From Monoglobus sp964617455 (GTDB taxonomy: Bacteria > Bacillota > Clostridia > Monoglobales > Monoglobaceae), in assembly GCA_964617455.1 (NCBI GenBank), contig CAZTYF010000008.1, forward strand, positions 8,199 to 72,198: 64,000 bases of DNA. The letters are read 5' to 3'. Below the pieces are notes generated by a model that worked only from the letters and a program-made list of their open reading frames with translations, did not search any database and had not been told where the DNA came from. The position numbers and the translations under genes were made by a program. Below, piece by piece: positions 9,680-20,216 of this stretch (within the stretch, counting starts at the first letter, position 1; each line of letters begins with the position of its first letter).

Positions 9680-10630
9680 TTATTTATCGATTTTCTCGGC
9701 CGCTGCCATGGCGGCGCCTACGATGCCCGCATCCCCGAAAAGTTTGGCGGTTCTTATTTTCGTCTTTGGCATATGTTTGTTGTAATCATTTTTCCGAACG
9801 TATTTCTTTATCGGGTTTAAAAGCACATCTCCCTGTCTGCTTATGCCGCCGCCGATTACAAAGAGTTCGGGCTGGAAGATGTTGACAAGGTTGGTGACCC
9901 CCTCCGCCACATATCCGATATATTCGTCTCTCACATCCATTGCAGCCCTATCGCCCAGCTCCGCGCAATCAAAGGCGGTTTTGCCGTTTATCTCTCCCTT
10001 TTCGGCCGCATATTTATTCATCATGGAATCCGGACATATCTTCATCTTTTCCCGGGTCTGCTCAATCAATGCACTTACGGAGGCATAGGCTTCAAGGCAC
10101 CCACGTCTTCCGCAGGTACAGAGTTTTCCGTTACGGACGATTGATGAATGGCCTATTTCCGCACCGGCGCCGTTAAAACCTCTGTAGATTTTTCCGTCGA
10201 TGATTATTCCGCCGCCCACGCCGGTTCCGAGGGTCATAAAAACAAAACTCGAACACTTTTCGCCGCAAGCAAAATATTCTCCGTAAGCTGCGGCATTTGC
10301 ATCATTTTCTATATTTACTGGCAAATCTATATGCCTTTGAAAAATTTCCGCCATGGGAACATTGTCCATAACGATATTGTTCGAATATACGACGACCCCC
10401 TTTGAATTGTCAATGGTGCCCGGGCTGCCTATTCCCACCGCATCCACATCGCTCATACGATAACCGCCCTTTTCCGTCACCCTTACGGCGAGCTTTGCCA
10501 TATCCGCTATGATTTCATCGGGTCTCCGCTCCTTAATGGTCGGTAAGCTGTCGGCATATATTATCTCCCCGTTTTTATCCGTCAGGCCCGCGGCTATGTT
10601 TGTGCCTCCCAAGTCGATACCTATATACAT
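9680..10630 (-). CDS. ROK family sugar kinase (glucokinase-like)
   Basis: This 316-residue cytoplasmic ROK protein starts with the ATP phosphate-binding loop GIDLGGTNIAAG. It contains TLGTGVGGGIIIDGKIYRG and the ROK zinc/signature segment CTCGRRGCLEAYAS. It has no N-terminal HTH, so it should be a kinase rather than a NagC/XylR-type repressor. The likely reaction is ATP-dependent 6-phosphorylation of glucose or a related hexose. I took ATG 10630, 7 nt after GGAGG; the frame runs 20 codons further upstream without support. It lies between the polysaccharide operon and a mannose-6-phosphate isomerase gene, so it may feed hexoses from that pathway into glycolysis (inference). Confidence 0.9.
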   Translation of the reverse strand: MYIGIDLGGTNIAAGLTDKNGEIIYADSLPTIKERRPDEIIADMAKLAVRVTEKGGYRMSDVDAVGIGSPGTIDNSKGVVVYSNNIVMDNVPMAEIFQRHIDLPVNIENDANAAAYGEYFACGEKCSSFVFMTLGTGVGGGIIIDGKIYRGFNGAGAEIGHSSIVRNGKLCTCGRRGCLEAYASVSALIEQTREKMKICPDSMMNKYAAEKGEINGKTAFDCAELGDRAAMDVRDEYIGYVAEGVTNLVNIFQPELFVIGGGISRQGDVLLNPIKKYVRKNDYNKHMPKTKIRTAKLFGDAGIVGAAMAAAEKIDK

Positions 10631-10754
10631 AATCACACCTCCGTAATGTTTTACCGCCTCATTATATACCCGTCGAAAAGCACTTGTCAACGCCGCTGTT
10701 TAACTTTTCCCCCAAATACGCAGCCAATTGTGATTATTCAAAGGCCCGCCGATA

Positions 10755-10783
10755 TTTACATCCACTCCTTAAGTTTATATAAT
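10755..10783 (+). promoter_or_regulatory. Promoter of the mannose-6-phosphate isomerase gene
   Basis: TTTACA at 10755-10760, a 17-bp spacer and TATAAT at 10778-10783 lie about 70 bp upstream of ATG 10855. Confidence 0.65.
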
Positions 10784-10854
10784 AAATATATAAAGTTTTC
10801 GGTCAAATAATCAATTCCCCATATAACAATTAAATAAACCAAGGAGTGTTTGCC

Positions 10855-11814
10855 ATGGATAAATTATCACCGGTTAAACTTTCCCCTGCCTTTAAGGACT
10901 ACATTTGGGGCGGGACCAAGCTCAAAACCCAATATAACAAAAACTCTGACCTTGAAATTATTTCGGAAAGCTGGGAACTGTCGGCTCATCCGGATGGTGA
11001 AAGCAAAGTCCTGGGCGGGGAGTTTGACGGGATGACTCTCGGTGAATACATAAACGCCTGCGGCCGGGACATCCTGGGCTCCCACTGCGAAAAATTCGAC
11101 CGCTTTCCTCTATTGATAAAGCTTATTGACGCTCGGGACAACCTTTCGGTCCAGGTGCATCCGGAGGACACCTATGCCCTTGAAAATGAGGGAGAATACG
11201 GCAAAACCGAGATGTGGTATATATTAGATTGCGAGGAGGGCGCTGCCCTGTATTACGGCTTTAAGCGGGACATAAGCAGGGAGGAATACAAAGATGCCAT
11301 TGAAAAAGGCACGTTGACTCGATTGCTGAATCGTGTATCGGTCCGTAAGGGAGATGTGTTCTTCATACCTGCCGGAACGGTTCACGCCATAGGCTCCGGT
11401 ATACTTATCTGTGAAATACAACAAAACTCCAACACGACCTATAGGGTTTATGACTACGGCAGGAAGGATAAAAACGGAAATACCCGCCCCCTCCACATTG
11501 AAAAGGCTGCGGAGGTGTCTTCCCTTAAGAAAATGCCTCCTCCCGCTCCCGTACCCGAGGGTGAGGATGTGCTTTTGGCCCGGTGCGAATATTTCACCGT
11601 CAGGAGGCTCAGGATAAAGGGCAGCCGCAAGGTGCCTATCGACGGGTCGAGCTTTCATTCTCTGATTGTCACGGAGGGCTCGGGGAGCCTTGAAACAGAC
11701 GGTTCAAGCGGCGGTATACCGAATTTTGTCAAGGGGGACAGCATTTTTGTGCCTGCCGGGGGCGGAGCATACATCCTATCCGGCGAATGTGAACTTATAC
11801 TGTCATATGTATAA
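10855..11814 (+). CDS. manA: Mannose-6-phosphate isomerase, class I
   Basis: This zinc enzyme interconverts mannose 6-phosphate and fructose 6-phosphate. It has 319 residues, the size of the short Firmicutes ManA proteins. Visible signatures are the N-terminal LSPAFKDYIWGGTKL, the metal-site segment LSVQVHPEDTYA with GKTEMWYIL, and FIPAGTVHAIGSGILICEIQ. The start ATG 10855 has AAGGAG 8 nt upstream; a GTG at 10846 overlaps that site. It is convergent with the large surface-protein cluster and has its own promoter and terminator, so it is monocistronic. The neighbouring ROK kinase suggests a role in hexose or mannose catabolism. Confidence 0.93.
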   Translation: MDKLSPVKLSPAFKDYIWGGTKLKTQYNKNSDLEIISESWELSAHPDGESKVLGGEFDGMTLGEYINACGRDILGSHCEKFDRFPLLIKLIDARDNLSVQVHPEDTYALENEGEYGKTEMWYILDCEEGAALYYGFKRDISREEYKDAIEKGTLTRLLNRVSVRKGDVFFIPAGTVHAIGSGILICEIQQNSNTTYRVYDYGRKDKNGNTRPLHIEKAAEVSSLKKMPPPAPVPEGEDVLLARCEYFTVRRLRIKGSRKVPIDGSSFHSLIVTEGSGSLETDGSSGGIPNFVKGDSIFVPAGGGAYILSGECELILSYV

Positions 11815-11835
11815 AGCAAATTATTATATAATCCC

Positions 11836-11871
11836 ATCAAAAAAGCCGCATGCTTTCTGCGGCTTTTTGAT
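11836..11871. terminator. Bidirectional terminator
   Basis: The stem AAAAAGCCGCA with its complement TGCGGCTTTTT sits between convergent genes. A-tract and T-tract flanks make it usable in both directions. Confidence 0.85.
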
Positions 11872-11887
11872 TGCTTAAATCGCTTTT

Positions 11888-14401
11888 TTATCTGTATATC
11901 ACAACATCCTGAAGATTTCCCTGGTAGGTATGGATGTATACGGAATCACCTATGCCTATATCGTCCGTTGTGCCTTTTGTGATGTTCTCGCCCACTATAT
12001 ATACGCTTGCACCACTCGTTATCTTGTGAGCCCGCTTCGTATTTGACTGCACAACCAATATATCCGAGGAACGAGCCACAACGGTTCCGCTCAAGATGAA
12101 CATATCGGAAAACTCGTTGATATTTCCGCCTTCCTCATATTCATTGGGGGCATCGTTGGGGGCGACCACAAGCTTTTTCTTGGGTTCATCCGCCTTGTAT
12201 AGGGTTCTGAAAGCGATAACGTTTCCGTCGGTATCCTGACTCACCTGTACTATATCTCCTTTGGAAACCCGAGTGTATCCTTCTATCTCGCCCAAGCTGT
12301 AGTAATTTCCCTCTCCGTCCTTAAGAGAGTCCACATCCTTGGTTTTGAGAGAAATTTGGGAACCCTGCTGATAGCCATCCACATACACTATCCGCTCATA
12401 CTCTTCATTTATGCCGAAGGACACTTTGTCGACAACTATGCACCGCTTTGATTTGAGCTGTTCCGGGTCGGAAGCTATCTCGTCAAGGACAACGGCGCCC
12501 GCAGTCATATATTCATCCACATCATAGAGAGAAATATAATACGATGTTCCGTTTGTGAGAGCGGTTGCATAGATAACGCCATAGTCCTCAAACTCCCTGC
12601 TGGCAGGGACCACGAAAATCGGTGTCTCCGCCGTGATCAGGTATTTTGAGTTAAAGCTCATATTGTTCTTTCTGTATCGGCCGTGACCTTGAAAATCATT
12701 GGAGAATCCCGGCAAGGCCACATCGCCGCCGCTGTAGATATTGCTCTTGTCTGCGGTGGTTATCATATTGATTAAACCCTCGCTGTTTAGGGAATACTCT
12801 ATCAGCTGCTGCTCAAGCTTGGTGCCGTCCAAAAGATACTTATAAAGCTCCTCCGCCGCAACGCTCTCTCCGTTAAAGTTCACCCTGCGCCGGGTTGTGT
12901 AGTCCTCCACCGTTCCTCCCGCAGTCAAGAGTTTGACACACATTTGGTCGAGTCCCACAATTTCCGCCGCTATGAGATATGCGTATTTGGATGTGGCATT
13001 TTCACCTTGAGTGAACCTAACTATATTTCCGTTTAAGTCAAAATAGAAGGTCCCGTTTTCGTTCACCTCAATATCTCCGCCCTCATATGCGGTACTTACT
13101 CCGTATTCGGCCTCATCGATTTTTACATAGTCGGAAGTCTTGAGAGTGACGGTTCCGACTATGGGAGCACGAGTGCAAACCGTGACGGTAATCAAGCCGC
13201 CCTCCGGATCGGACCTCAATACTGCCAACACATCTCCCGTGTTTATTTCGTCGAAGGAGATGCTCACGCCTCCTTTTAGAATCTTAAAATCCTCATAGAG
13301 GCCCGAGTCAAGGGAAATCTGTCTGCCGGTTTCGAAATCGTTTACGGTAAGGGCATCGGCGTTTTTCGCACTAACCAAGAAATACTCATAGGCCTCGCTG
13401 CACACAACTTCCGCTTTGGCATCGTGGTCGTTGTCAATCAATATGAGATATCCGCTCCTTGGCAAAAAGCCCGAAAAGCCGTTTATATCAACTTCTTTGC
13501 CGTTGTATACAAAGGTCGCATTTTCTTCGATTGCGAAACTGCGGTTTTTTCCCCGGTCGGATATATAGTCAACCGAGGCCGAGTTAAACCCCACAATATC
13601 CGCCTCCGCTATTTTGGAGACATTGGTTTCGTTTCCGGAATCAATCCACAGGAGCTCATTGTTCTTGTTATAATAAAACTCCACCGAATAGCCAAGCAAT
13701 GTATCGGCATATGTTCTGCCGACAAAGTAGTTGTCCGTGTTGTCGATTATTATCTCACCCGTAGGGGCTTTGGAGCATCCGTTTAAGGCCCCATAGGGAA
13801 CACCGGTCACAATGCCCCGCCCCCGGTATATCTCCAGGTTTTCCATGGCTGTCTTTCCCCGTGGCAGGGCAACGGTGTCACTGCCCGAATAGCTGATTAG
13901 GGGAATTTTGAGGGAAAGGCCGCCGTAAAGCATCACTGCCATGGCATCGTTTGTGAGCTTATCCGTTGAAGATAAGCCGATACCGCTTGTTAAGCCGTAC
14001 TTGGCCGCAGTTTTCATATAGCCGTCCGGAAAACCCCCGTAGGTGTTGGCCTCATATTCATAGTCAAACACATCCAAGAGGACAGCAGCAGCAGCCTGAA
14101 GGGTAATTGTCTTGTCATCGGCTTTAAAGCCAAACTTTGCGCCCTCGGTTTCGGCAAAATCCCCGTCCATACCTCTGAGTTTGCATGCCGCCCGAACAAA
14201 GTCCGAGGCGGTTACCTGAGCATCCGCCTTGTAATCGGCGTCCGGGTAGCCCGTCAAAATTCCGAAGGCATTCAACTTGCTCACCTGTGCTTCATGGTCG
14301 ATTCCCACATTTGCATAGGCCACGGTGCCAAAGGGAAAAATCGACACCATCATCGCAAGTACCGTAAATAAACCGACGATTCCGAGCTTTTTATTCATCA
14401 T
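11888..14401 (-). CDS. Exported 837-residue protein with degenerate SLH repeats at the N-terminus
   Basis: A signal peptide (about residues 1-31, ending VAYA) is followed by two SLH-like repeats to about residue 155. Visible SLH features are KLNAFGILTGYPDADYKADA and GYMKTAAKYGLTSGIGLSS. The remaining 680 residues are beta-rich and repetitive in style, with many short Val/Ile/Thr strands, and I do not recognise a catalytic motif. It should be a cell-surface structural protein bound to the secondary wall polymer. It overlaps the upstream 1901-residue gene by 11 bp, so the two are translationally coupled and probably work at the same surface. GGTG lies close before the start; an ATG-ATG pair leaves a one-codon ambiguity. 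Confidence 0.8.
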   Translation of the reverse strand: MMNKKLGIVGLFTVLAMMVSIFPFGTVAYANVGIDHEAQVSKLNAFGILTGYPDADYKADAQVTASDFVRAACKLRGMDGDFAETEGAKFGFKADDKTITLQAAAAVLLDVFDYEYEANTYGGFPDGYMKTAAKYGLTSGIGLSSTDKLTNDAMAVMLYGGLSLKIPLISYSGSDTVALPRGKTAMENLEIYRGRGIVTGVPYGALNGCSKAPTGEIIIDNTDNYFVGRTYADTLLGYSVEFYYNKNNELLWIDSGNETNVSKIAEADIVGFNSASVDYISDRGKNRSFAIEENATFVYNGKEVDINGFSGFLPRSGYLILIDNDHDAKAEVVCSEAYEYFLVSAKNADALTVNDFETGRQISLDSGLYEDFKILKGGVSISFDEINTGDVLAVLRSDPEGGLITVTVCTRAPIVGTVTLKTSDYVKIDEAEYGVSTAYEGGDIEVNENGTFYFDLNGNIVRFTQGENATSKYAYLIAAEIVGLDQMCVKLLTAGGTVEDYTTRRRVNFNGESVAAEELYKYLLDGTKLEQQLIEYSLNSEGLINMITTADKSNIYSGGDVALPGFSNDFQGHGRYRKNNMSFNSKYLITAETPIFVVPASREFEDYGVIYATALTNGTSYYISLYDVDEYMTAGAVVLDEIASDPEQLKSKRCIVVDKVSFGINEEYERIVYVDGYQQGSQISLKTKDVDSLKDGEGNYYSLGEIEGYTRVSKGDIVQVSQDTDGNVIAFRTLYKADEPKKKLVVAPNDAPNEYEEGGNINEFSDMFILSGTVVARSSDILVVQSNTKRAHKITSGASVYIVGENITKGTTDDIGIGDSVYIHTYQGNLQDVVIYR

Positions 14402-17400
14402 ACTTCACCGCCATTCTGTAGATTATTACCGCGGCTTCCGCCCGAGTGGCATTATCCGCAGGTGCGAATGCGCCGTTTTCGTTTCCGTTTATGATTCCGG
14501 CTTGGGCAAGAGCGGTAACGGCATCCAGGGCATATTCCGAAACCGTTTCATAATCGGTAAACGAGGCGCTTATGTTTCCGCTCATTTCTCTGCCGAGGGA
14601 GTTCCAAAGTCTCAGGCACATCACCGCTATGTCCTGTCTTGTTATATTCTCGTCCGCTCCGAAATAATCCTCTTCCATGCCCTTCACAATGCCCAAGTTT
14701 GCGGCGGTATTTACCGCATCGTAATACCAATCCCCTTCGCTCACATCGGTAAATCCGCTGCTTTGGCCTTCCGATGCAAGGTTAAAGGTTCTCACAAGCA
14801 TCGCCGCAAATTCCGCCCGAGTGACCGAGTCGTCGGGTGCAAAGACACCTTCCTCTTTGCCTTTCAGTATGCCCGCCTTGTATAGGGCATTTATTGCCTG
14901 CTCCGCCCAGGGCACATCGGATATATCCTCAAAGCCCGAAGTCTCCCCGCCTCCGGTAAAGTATTCCGGATCCGGGGGCTGCAGCAGAGAGGGGACATCG
15001 GAAGTTGTGTCTCCCGGCTGCGCCTCGGCGGTTCCGGGTTCCGCACCGTAGTCAACGTTTCCCATCGGATTTCCCCCGACTCCTCCTTGGCCGCTTCCGC
15101 CCGAAGCGTTTTGGAGAGTGGTTCCTCCGCTGAGGCCGCCGCTGAAGCCGCCTCCTCCTCCGCCGCCTCCGCCGGAACCTCCGGAGGATGAGGACGATGC
15201 AGTCGTTATCGTAACTCTCTTTTCGGCGGTATATCCGTTATATTCGGCTCTCAAATCGGCGGCTCCCGATTTGGCGGAGGATGATACCGTCAAAACTCCC
15301 TTTTCAAAGGTGACTCCCGACGGAAGATTTTCCGCCTTTATTTCGGTGTCAACCGCACCCACGGAGTTGCCGCCGCTGTTTACAAAATCAACCGTATAAC
15401 TTTCGCTCTTGGTGCCGCTTGCGGGGATTTTGACGGAATCTGCCCCCCTTATGGCAATGCCGGATGCAGCCGTATCGGCCATTCTCTCAAATCTCACATC
15501 GGCAATCCAAGCCGTGCCCTTGCCGTCGATATTGCATCCCACGGATACGGAGGCAGCCCCTGCGGGGGCCGTAACTGTGCCCGTAAGGTCCGTCCAATTC
15601 TCCGAGGTGCCCGTAATTTTTTCGGATTTGAGGGTGCCAATCTCGCCGCCCGACGAATCATAGAATACAAAGGAGAGATACGCTCCCGAATCCGCACCGT
15701 TGGTTTGGATGGCCGCTCCGTACCGATAGGTACCCCCTTGATAAATATTTGTCAATTTGTCCGAGAGCCATCTTTCGCCGTATTCCCTGCCTGCCGTGGT
15801 TTTATCTTCGTTATATCCCACAAGCATAAGGGACGGGCTGCTGCCGAAAACCTTTTCCTTGTCTATTTTGGTAATCTTGGATATTTTTATGTCGTCAAAC
15901 CAGGCATAGCCATCCAAATTGTTCAGGCCGCCTCTGAAACGGGTTTCAACCCGAACCGTATTGGCATTTTGGGGCACCGTGTCAATTCCGGACCACTTTT
16001 GCCAGCCGTTGCCGTCCTTATTGTCCAAATAGTCTTTGGGATAATATCTGAGCATATTGGTGGTCTCGGCAATGGTGGCTCCCGTTGAGTTGAAATATCT
16101 CAAATTGGCTCTTATCAAACTGTCATCCGACACATTCTGCTGCTTGAAGAACATTTCGAATTCATAGGGCATTCCCCCTTGAATTCGCACATCGCCGGGG
16201 ATTTGGGCGCCGGGCATATTGTAGCTGGGGTTATAGAGGAGCAGACTGCCCGAGCTCCTGCCTTGGGTGTAATTCTGTTCCGAATCCCACCTCGTCTCTC
16301 CGGACAGAGGAGCGCCGTAATCCGTATTTAATACTTTCCAGCCTTCAATTCCGCTGTCGAAAGTATAGTTAATCAAATCCTTGCCTCCATTGGTCCATCC
16401 AAGGGGGTATTTGCCGTCATTTTGGGCAAAGTTCCCGTTGAACCCGTATTTGCCCTGGGACTGGGGTTCACCCGATGCCCCTTGCTTTATAAGACGAACG
16501 GTTTTGGATGCGGAAATTTCGCCCCGAGAGGCTGTTATCAATATTTCACCTTCCGATGCGGATGAGGAAACCTTGAGAACACCGCTTGGGCTGATGCTCA
16601 CTCCGCCGACGGGGGAACCGTCCGGACCCGTCACGGTCCAATCGATGGCCGAAGGAATCGAATTGCCGAATTGATCATAGGCGATGGCGGAATAGGCATA
16701 TTGCATATCTCCGACGGAGGGTATTACCGCCTCGGAATTTCCGCCCGTAATCCTGAGTTCGGAGATTTTGGGCTCTCCCGCTTCGGTAAACACCAGACCG
16801 TCAAACCAAACATTGCCTATGCCGCCCGGGTTGGAAAGGGTAACCCGGCAAACCGATGCGCCCTCCGGGACGGCAAGCCGGCCTTCGATTCGCTTCCAGC
16901 CGTTCTCGTCCGCTTCGGACCAGGGGCCTTCGTCTGTGTTTATCGTATACTCTCCCACCGTGCCGAAATTGTTATCCATAAAGGTATAGGTAATCTGTCC
17001 GGTCACCATATCCGACTCGGGGAGGGCAGAAGCATAGTAGGTGTAATTGCCTCCCGAATCCACGGAAAACATATCGGAAGTCCAAGTCAAACTGTTGGAC
17101 ACAAGCATTGAGGCGGAACCTTCGTAAAATTGCTGTGTATCTATTCCTTTGGGAACAAGCCTGAACCAATCGGCATATCCGATGCCTTTCATACCTTTGA
17201 CACCGATATTGACGCGGGTTTTGCCGTTTATTTGATTGGCCGAGCCGGACGTGAATGTGCCGGTAAATGTCCGCCATCCGCCTCGGATAAAGGGCATATA
17301 GCTTTCTCCGGTGGCCACCGCCGCCAAAAATCCCGTGTCGGCGGTGTTTCTGAACTCAAGGCTCAAATATACCCCCTGGCCGGGAAGCATGAGCTCGGAC

Positions 17401-20096
17401 TCCGGTGAAAGATAGTAATCCAACATATAGTAATAGGGGATTTCAAATCCCACATCCAAAAATCCCTCTTCAACGGAATTGTTGATTCCCACCGACTGGG
17501 TGGCACCGTTCATAAGAGCGAGGGATTCCTCATCGGATAAGGCGGAAGTATATTCCATTTTGAGCACGGAATCCACTCCCGAATCTCCCCGAACGGCCCC
17601 TGTCTCTTCCATGGCCTCAACGCCTTGGGTCCGAGTCCACAGAGTTTTGCCGTCATTGACCTGAGCTTCGTTCCAGGGATAGTAGAAATCCGTATCGTCC
17701 AAATTCAGTTGGTATACGGGAACATTTGGGGTCCAGCCCTTTGCAAAATAGGTATCCTCAGTTGCCTCAAATCCTCCGTTTTGAAGGCCGTCGGGTATTT
17801 TGGCCAGTGTAACGGTCTTTTGGGCTTCCGCAAAAGCGCTCTTGGCCGTCACCGTGATTGTTCCTTCGGTGGCATTTCTGTTCACCGTGAGGATGCCCGT
17901 TTCGGTGTCAAAGAAAACATTTTGGGTATCGCCGTAGTCAACGCTCCACTCAACGCTTTGGTCATAATACAGATCTCCGAACTGGTCATAGACCGCAGCT
18001 TCATAGGGAGAGGTATAGGACTCCGCATTTTCGTTTATATAGAGAGTATCGTTTCCCGAAATTTCGATTCTCCGCGGAGTCGAGGGCAGGTTATATTCAA
18101 TTTCAAGGGTAGGGGCATATGGCAGGTTGGCATCCGAAACGCCCGTCAGATACAGCTTTATGGAAGTTGCCCGAGCGTCTAAGTCGGCGCTGGTTACGGC
18201 CGCCTCCAACATTCCCCCCTTTTGCTCCGCCCGGTCCAGCATCACATCGAGGGCCTCCCCCGTAACTTTGAAGGTGTATTTGTTCTCTTCCGTGTCGATA
18301 TCTGCCGTGGCAATGGGGTCTATGTAAGAAGTTCTCCCCGGGGCAAAATTTTTCTCGTTGGTTTCAACCTTGGCGGAAAAATCATCAAAACCGAACAGGA
18401 GGGAGTAGTTGTTCATAATGTCGTCTTTGGTCGACGTATCCGTCCAATCGGCGTCAATCCATTCTCTGCCGTCGGTCCTCTCGGTGTCTTTGGGGTCGCC
18501 GTAACCCCAAAGTCCCAAGGCAATGCTCGTGCCGGACTCTTTATAGAGAGTGAAGGTCAGGCCTGTAATCACATCCTTGGATTGGCTTATTATGTTCGAA
18601 AGGTCATAACCCAGCAAAACGGGGGCTCCCGCCTTCATGCCAACTTCATCCGTCTCCGGGTCCACAGCCATGGCGGAGGTATTGCCGAGGCCTCTGAGCT
18701 TCATGGACCGAGCAGCGGTGAATTTCTCGGGCAAATCGATAATCGTCTTATATATCTCAACGGTTTTGGTGCCTTCAAGTTCTCCCGATAGGGCCTTTAT
18801 GGTCACGGTCTGGTCGGATACGCCGACGGGCACCGTCAACACTCCGTTTTCAAACCTTGCGGCTCCCGTTTTCGCATCGGTGGAAAATTCCCATCGAACG
18901 TCCTCGCCTCCCGCCATTTCTCCGCCGTTTTGGTCGAGGATTTTCGCAGTGTAGGTATAAGTTCTTTCGGATGACGCAATGTAATTGTTTATATACTCCT
19001 CGCCTTCGATTTCGATTGAGGCGGGATAGAGGTTGTCAATCAACACTTCAAAAGACGAGGTGATTCCCTCATACTCTGCCGTGAGAGTTACGGTTTGAAT
19101 TTCCGCCCCCTCAAGAATTGTCAAAATCCCCGTCTCCGAATCAAAGGACACCTTGCCGTCGTTTTGATTTGAGGAAAAGGTCCAGTTGGGCTTGGCGCCG
19201 ATTACATCGCCGTTGGTATCGATGATTGAGGCGGTATAGGAAAATTCGGCCGGGTAGTCGGTTATGGCCGCCAAATCGATTGAGCGGGGGCCGCTTATTT
19301 CAATACTCGCAGGCTTCGGGCGGTCCTCCTCGGAATAGAATTCAAGGATGAGCCTGGGTTTGAGGGGGTCGAGGTTCTCGTCGCTTATTTCCGACGAAAA
19401 GGCCTCGATTATGGCATTCCACCTGTCCTCATTGCCGTAACTTTCGGCGGACACATCTTTTGAAAGGAAGGAGGCGCCTTTTTCGTTGGTAAAATTCTGC
19501 GGCGTTATCAGAAAGCTGATTTCGGTGTCCGTTTCGGAAAGCTGCGCCTTCACATAATCGGTGATGTCAAAGGCGGAGGTCCATTCCGATAGGACTCTGT
19601 CGGCGGCATCAAGGCCGGTGGCCTCAAAAATCTTGCTTTTACCGATTTTTGCTTGGAATTCGGCTATGGCATCCGCACCCAATGCCTCTTCTATTATATC
19701 GAGTTTCTCGCTGTATCTGTTGCCCGCATCCTCCGACCAATCATCGGATAGGGGCTTGACCGAAAAATTGCCGCTGTTGTCCCGAGTTTCGGTCACCAAT
19801 TCCACCGTTGCGCTCTTAAGGTCCCCGGCGTCGATTCCGTTCAAATCGAACTTAAGTCCCGCCAAAAACTCGTTCTCCACAAGCTCGTCGCCCGCCTTGT
19901 TGTGTCTCACTTCAAAACCTTTTGAGGTCCCGAATTGGTTGTTGTTATTGTTTCTGAACTGTATATCGGCAACAGGGTATACGGTCACCGCATCCCCATC
20001 CGAGCCCTCCGCAAAGGTAACAATATCAAGTCCGCACAACAAAACAGAGACCGACAAAATTGCGGCCAAAAATCTCTTTATTCCGACTCCGCTCAT
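14391..20096 (-). CDS. Giant exported S-layer-anchored multidomain protein
   Basis: The protein has 1901 residues. A signal peptide (about 1-29) is followed by a beta-sandwich region around 36-235 that resembles DNRLRE/CBM96 domains. Several Ig-like (BIG-type) repeats follow, recognisable by WTFSSNQNDGKVSFD, VRWEFSTDAKTGAARFENG and VEWSVDYGDTQNVFFD, each ending in an ITVTA-like strand. At least three further carbohydrate-binding-like beta-sandwiches follow (WFDGLVFTEAG, WFDDIKISKI, WIADVRFERM). Next is a Ser/Gly linker with nine consecutive Gly, then three SLH domains in the last 180 residues with VTRAEF, ITRQDI and ATRAEA motifs. Those motifs bind pyruvylated wall polymer. No catalytic domain was seen, so it is probably a surface scaffold or glycan-binding protein. 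AGGTAGG precedes ATG 20096. Confidence 0.88.
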   Translation of the reverse strand: MSGVGIKRFLAAILSVSVLLCGLDIVTFAEGSDGDAVTVYPVADIQFRNNNNNQFGTSKGFEVRHNKAGDELVENEFLAGLKFDLNGIDAGDLKSATVELVTETRDNSGNFSVKPLSDDWSEDAGNRYSEKLDIIEEALGADAIAEFQAKIGKSKIFEATGLDAADRVLSEWTSAFDITDYVKAQLSETDTEISFLITPQNFTNEKGASFLSKDVSAESYGNEDRWNAIIEAFSSEISDENLDPLKPRLILEFYSEEDRPKPASIEISGPRSIDLAAITDYPAEFSYTASIIDTNGDVIGAKPNWTFSSNQNDGKVSFDSETGILTILEGAEIQTVTLTAEYEGITSSFEVLIDNLYPASIEIEGEEYINNYIASSERTYTYTAKILDQNGGEMAGGEDVRWEFSTDAKTGAARFENGVLTVPVGVSDQTVTIKALSGELEGTKTVEIYKTIIDLPEKFTAARSMKLRGLGNTSAMAVDPETDEVGMKAGAPVLLGYDLSNIISQSKDVITGLTFTLYKESGTSIALGLWGYGDPKDTERTDGREWIDADWTDTSTKDDIMNNYSLLFGFDDFSAKVETNEKNFAPGRTSYIDPIATADIDTEENKYTFKVTGEALDVMLDRAEQKGGMLEAAVTSADLDARATSIKLYLTGVSDANLPYAPTLEIEYNLPSTPRRIEISGNDTLYINENAESYTSPYEAAVYDQFGDLYYDQSVEWSVDYGDTQNVFFDTETGILTVNRNATEGTITVTAKSAFAEAQKTVTLAKIPDGLQNGGFEATEDTYFAKGWTPNVPVYQLNLDDTDFYYPWNEAQVNDGKTLWTRTQGVEAMEETGAVRGDSGVDSVLKMEYTSALSDEESLALMNGATQSVGINNSVEEGFLDVGFEIPYYYMLDYYLSPESELMLPGQGVYLSLEFRNTADTGFLAAVATGESYMPFIRGGWRTFTGTFTSGSANQINGKTRVNIGVKGMKGIGYADWFRLVPKGIDTQQFYEGSASMLVSNSLTWTSDMFSVDSGGNYTYYASALPESDMVTGQITYTFMDNNFGTVGEYTINTDEGPWSEADENGWKRIEGRLAVPEGASVCRVTLSNPGGIGNVWFDGLVFTEAGEPKISELRITGGNSEAVIPSVGDMQYAYSAIAYDQFGNSIPSAIDWTVTGPDGSPVGGVSISPSGVLKVSSSASEGEILITASRGEISASKTVRLIKQGASGEPQSQGKYGFNGNFAQNDGKYPLGWTNGGKDLINYTFDSGIEGWKVLNTDYGAPLSGETRWDSEQNYTQGRSSGSLLLYNPSYNMPGAQIPGDVRIQGGMPYEFEMFFKQQNVSDDSLIRANLRYFNSTGATIAETTNMLRYYPKDYLDNKDGNGWQKWSGIDTVPQNANTVRVETRFRGGLNNLDGYAWFDDIKISKITKIDKEKVFGSSPSLMLVGYNEDKTTAGREYGERWLSDKLTNIYQGGTYRYGAAIQTNGADSGAYLSFVFYDSSGGEIGTLKSEKITGTSENWTDLTGTVTAPAGAASVSVGCNIDGKGTAWIADVRFERMADTAASGIAIRGADSVKIPASGTKSESYTVDFVNSGGNSVGAVDTEIKAENLPSGVTFEKGVLTVSSSAKSGAADLRAEYNGYTAEKRVTITTASSSSSGGSGGGGGGGGGFSGGLSGGTTLQNASGGSGQGGVGGNPMGNVDYGAEPGTAEAQPGDTTSDVPSLLQPPDPEYFTGGGETSGFEDISDVPWAEQAINALYKAGILKGKEEGVFAPDDSVTRAEFAAMLVRTFNLASEGQSSGFTDVSEGDWYYDAVNTAANLGIVKGMEEDYFGADENITRQDIAVMCLRLWNSLGREMSGNISASFTDYETVSEYALDAVTALAQAGIINGNENGAFAPADNATRAEAAVIIYRMAVKYDE

Positions 20097-20216
20097 GTTA
20101 TAATCCTACCTTTCGTAAAATGGGTGATTTTATTTTAGCATAAATCCGAGTCTTTATCATCTATGAAATTTAACACTTTTATTTTATTTATTTAATTAAC
20201 AATCGGTTTGACGGGC

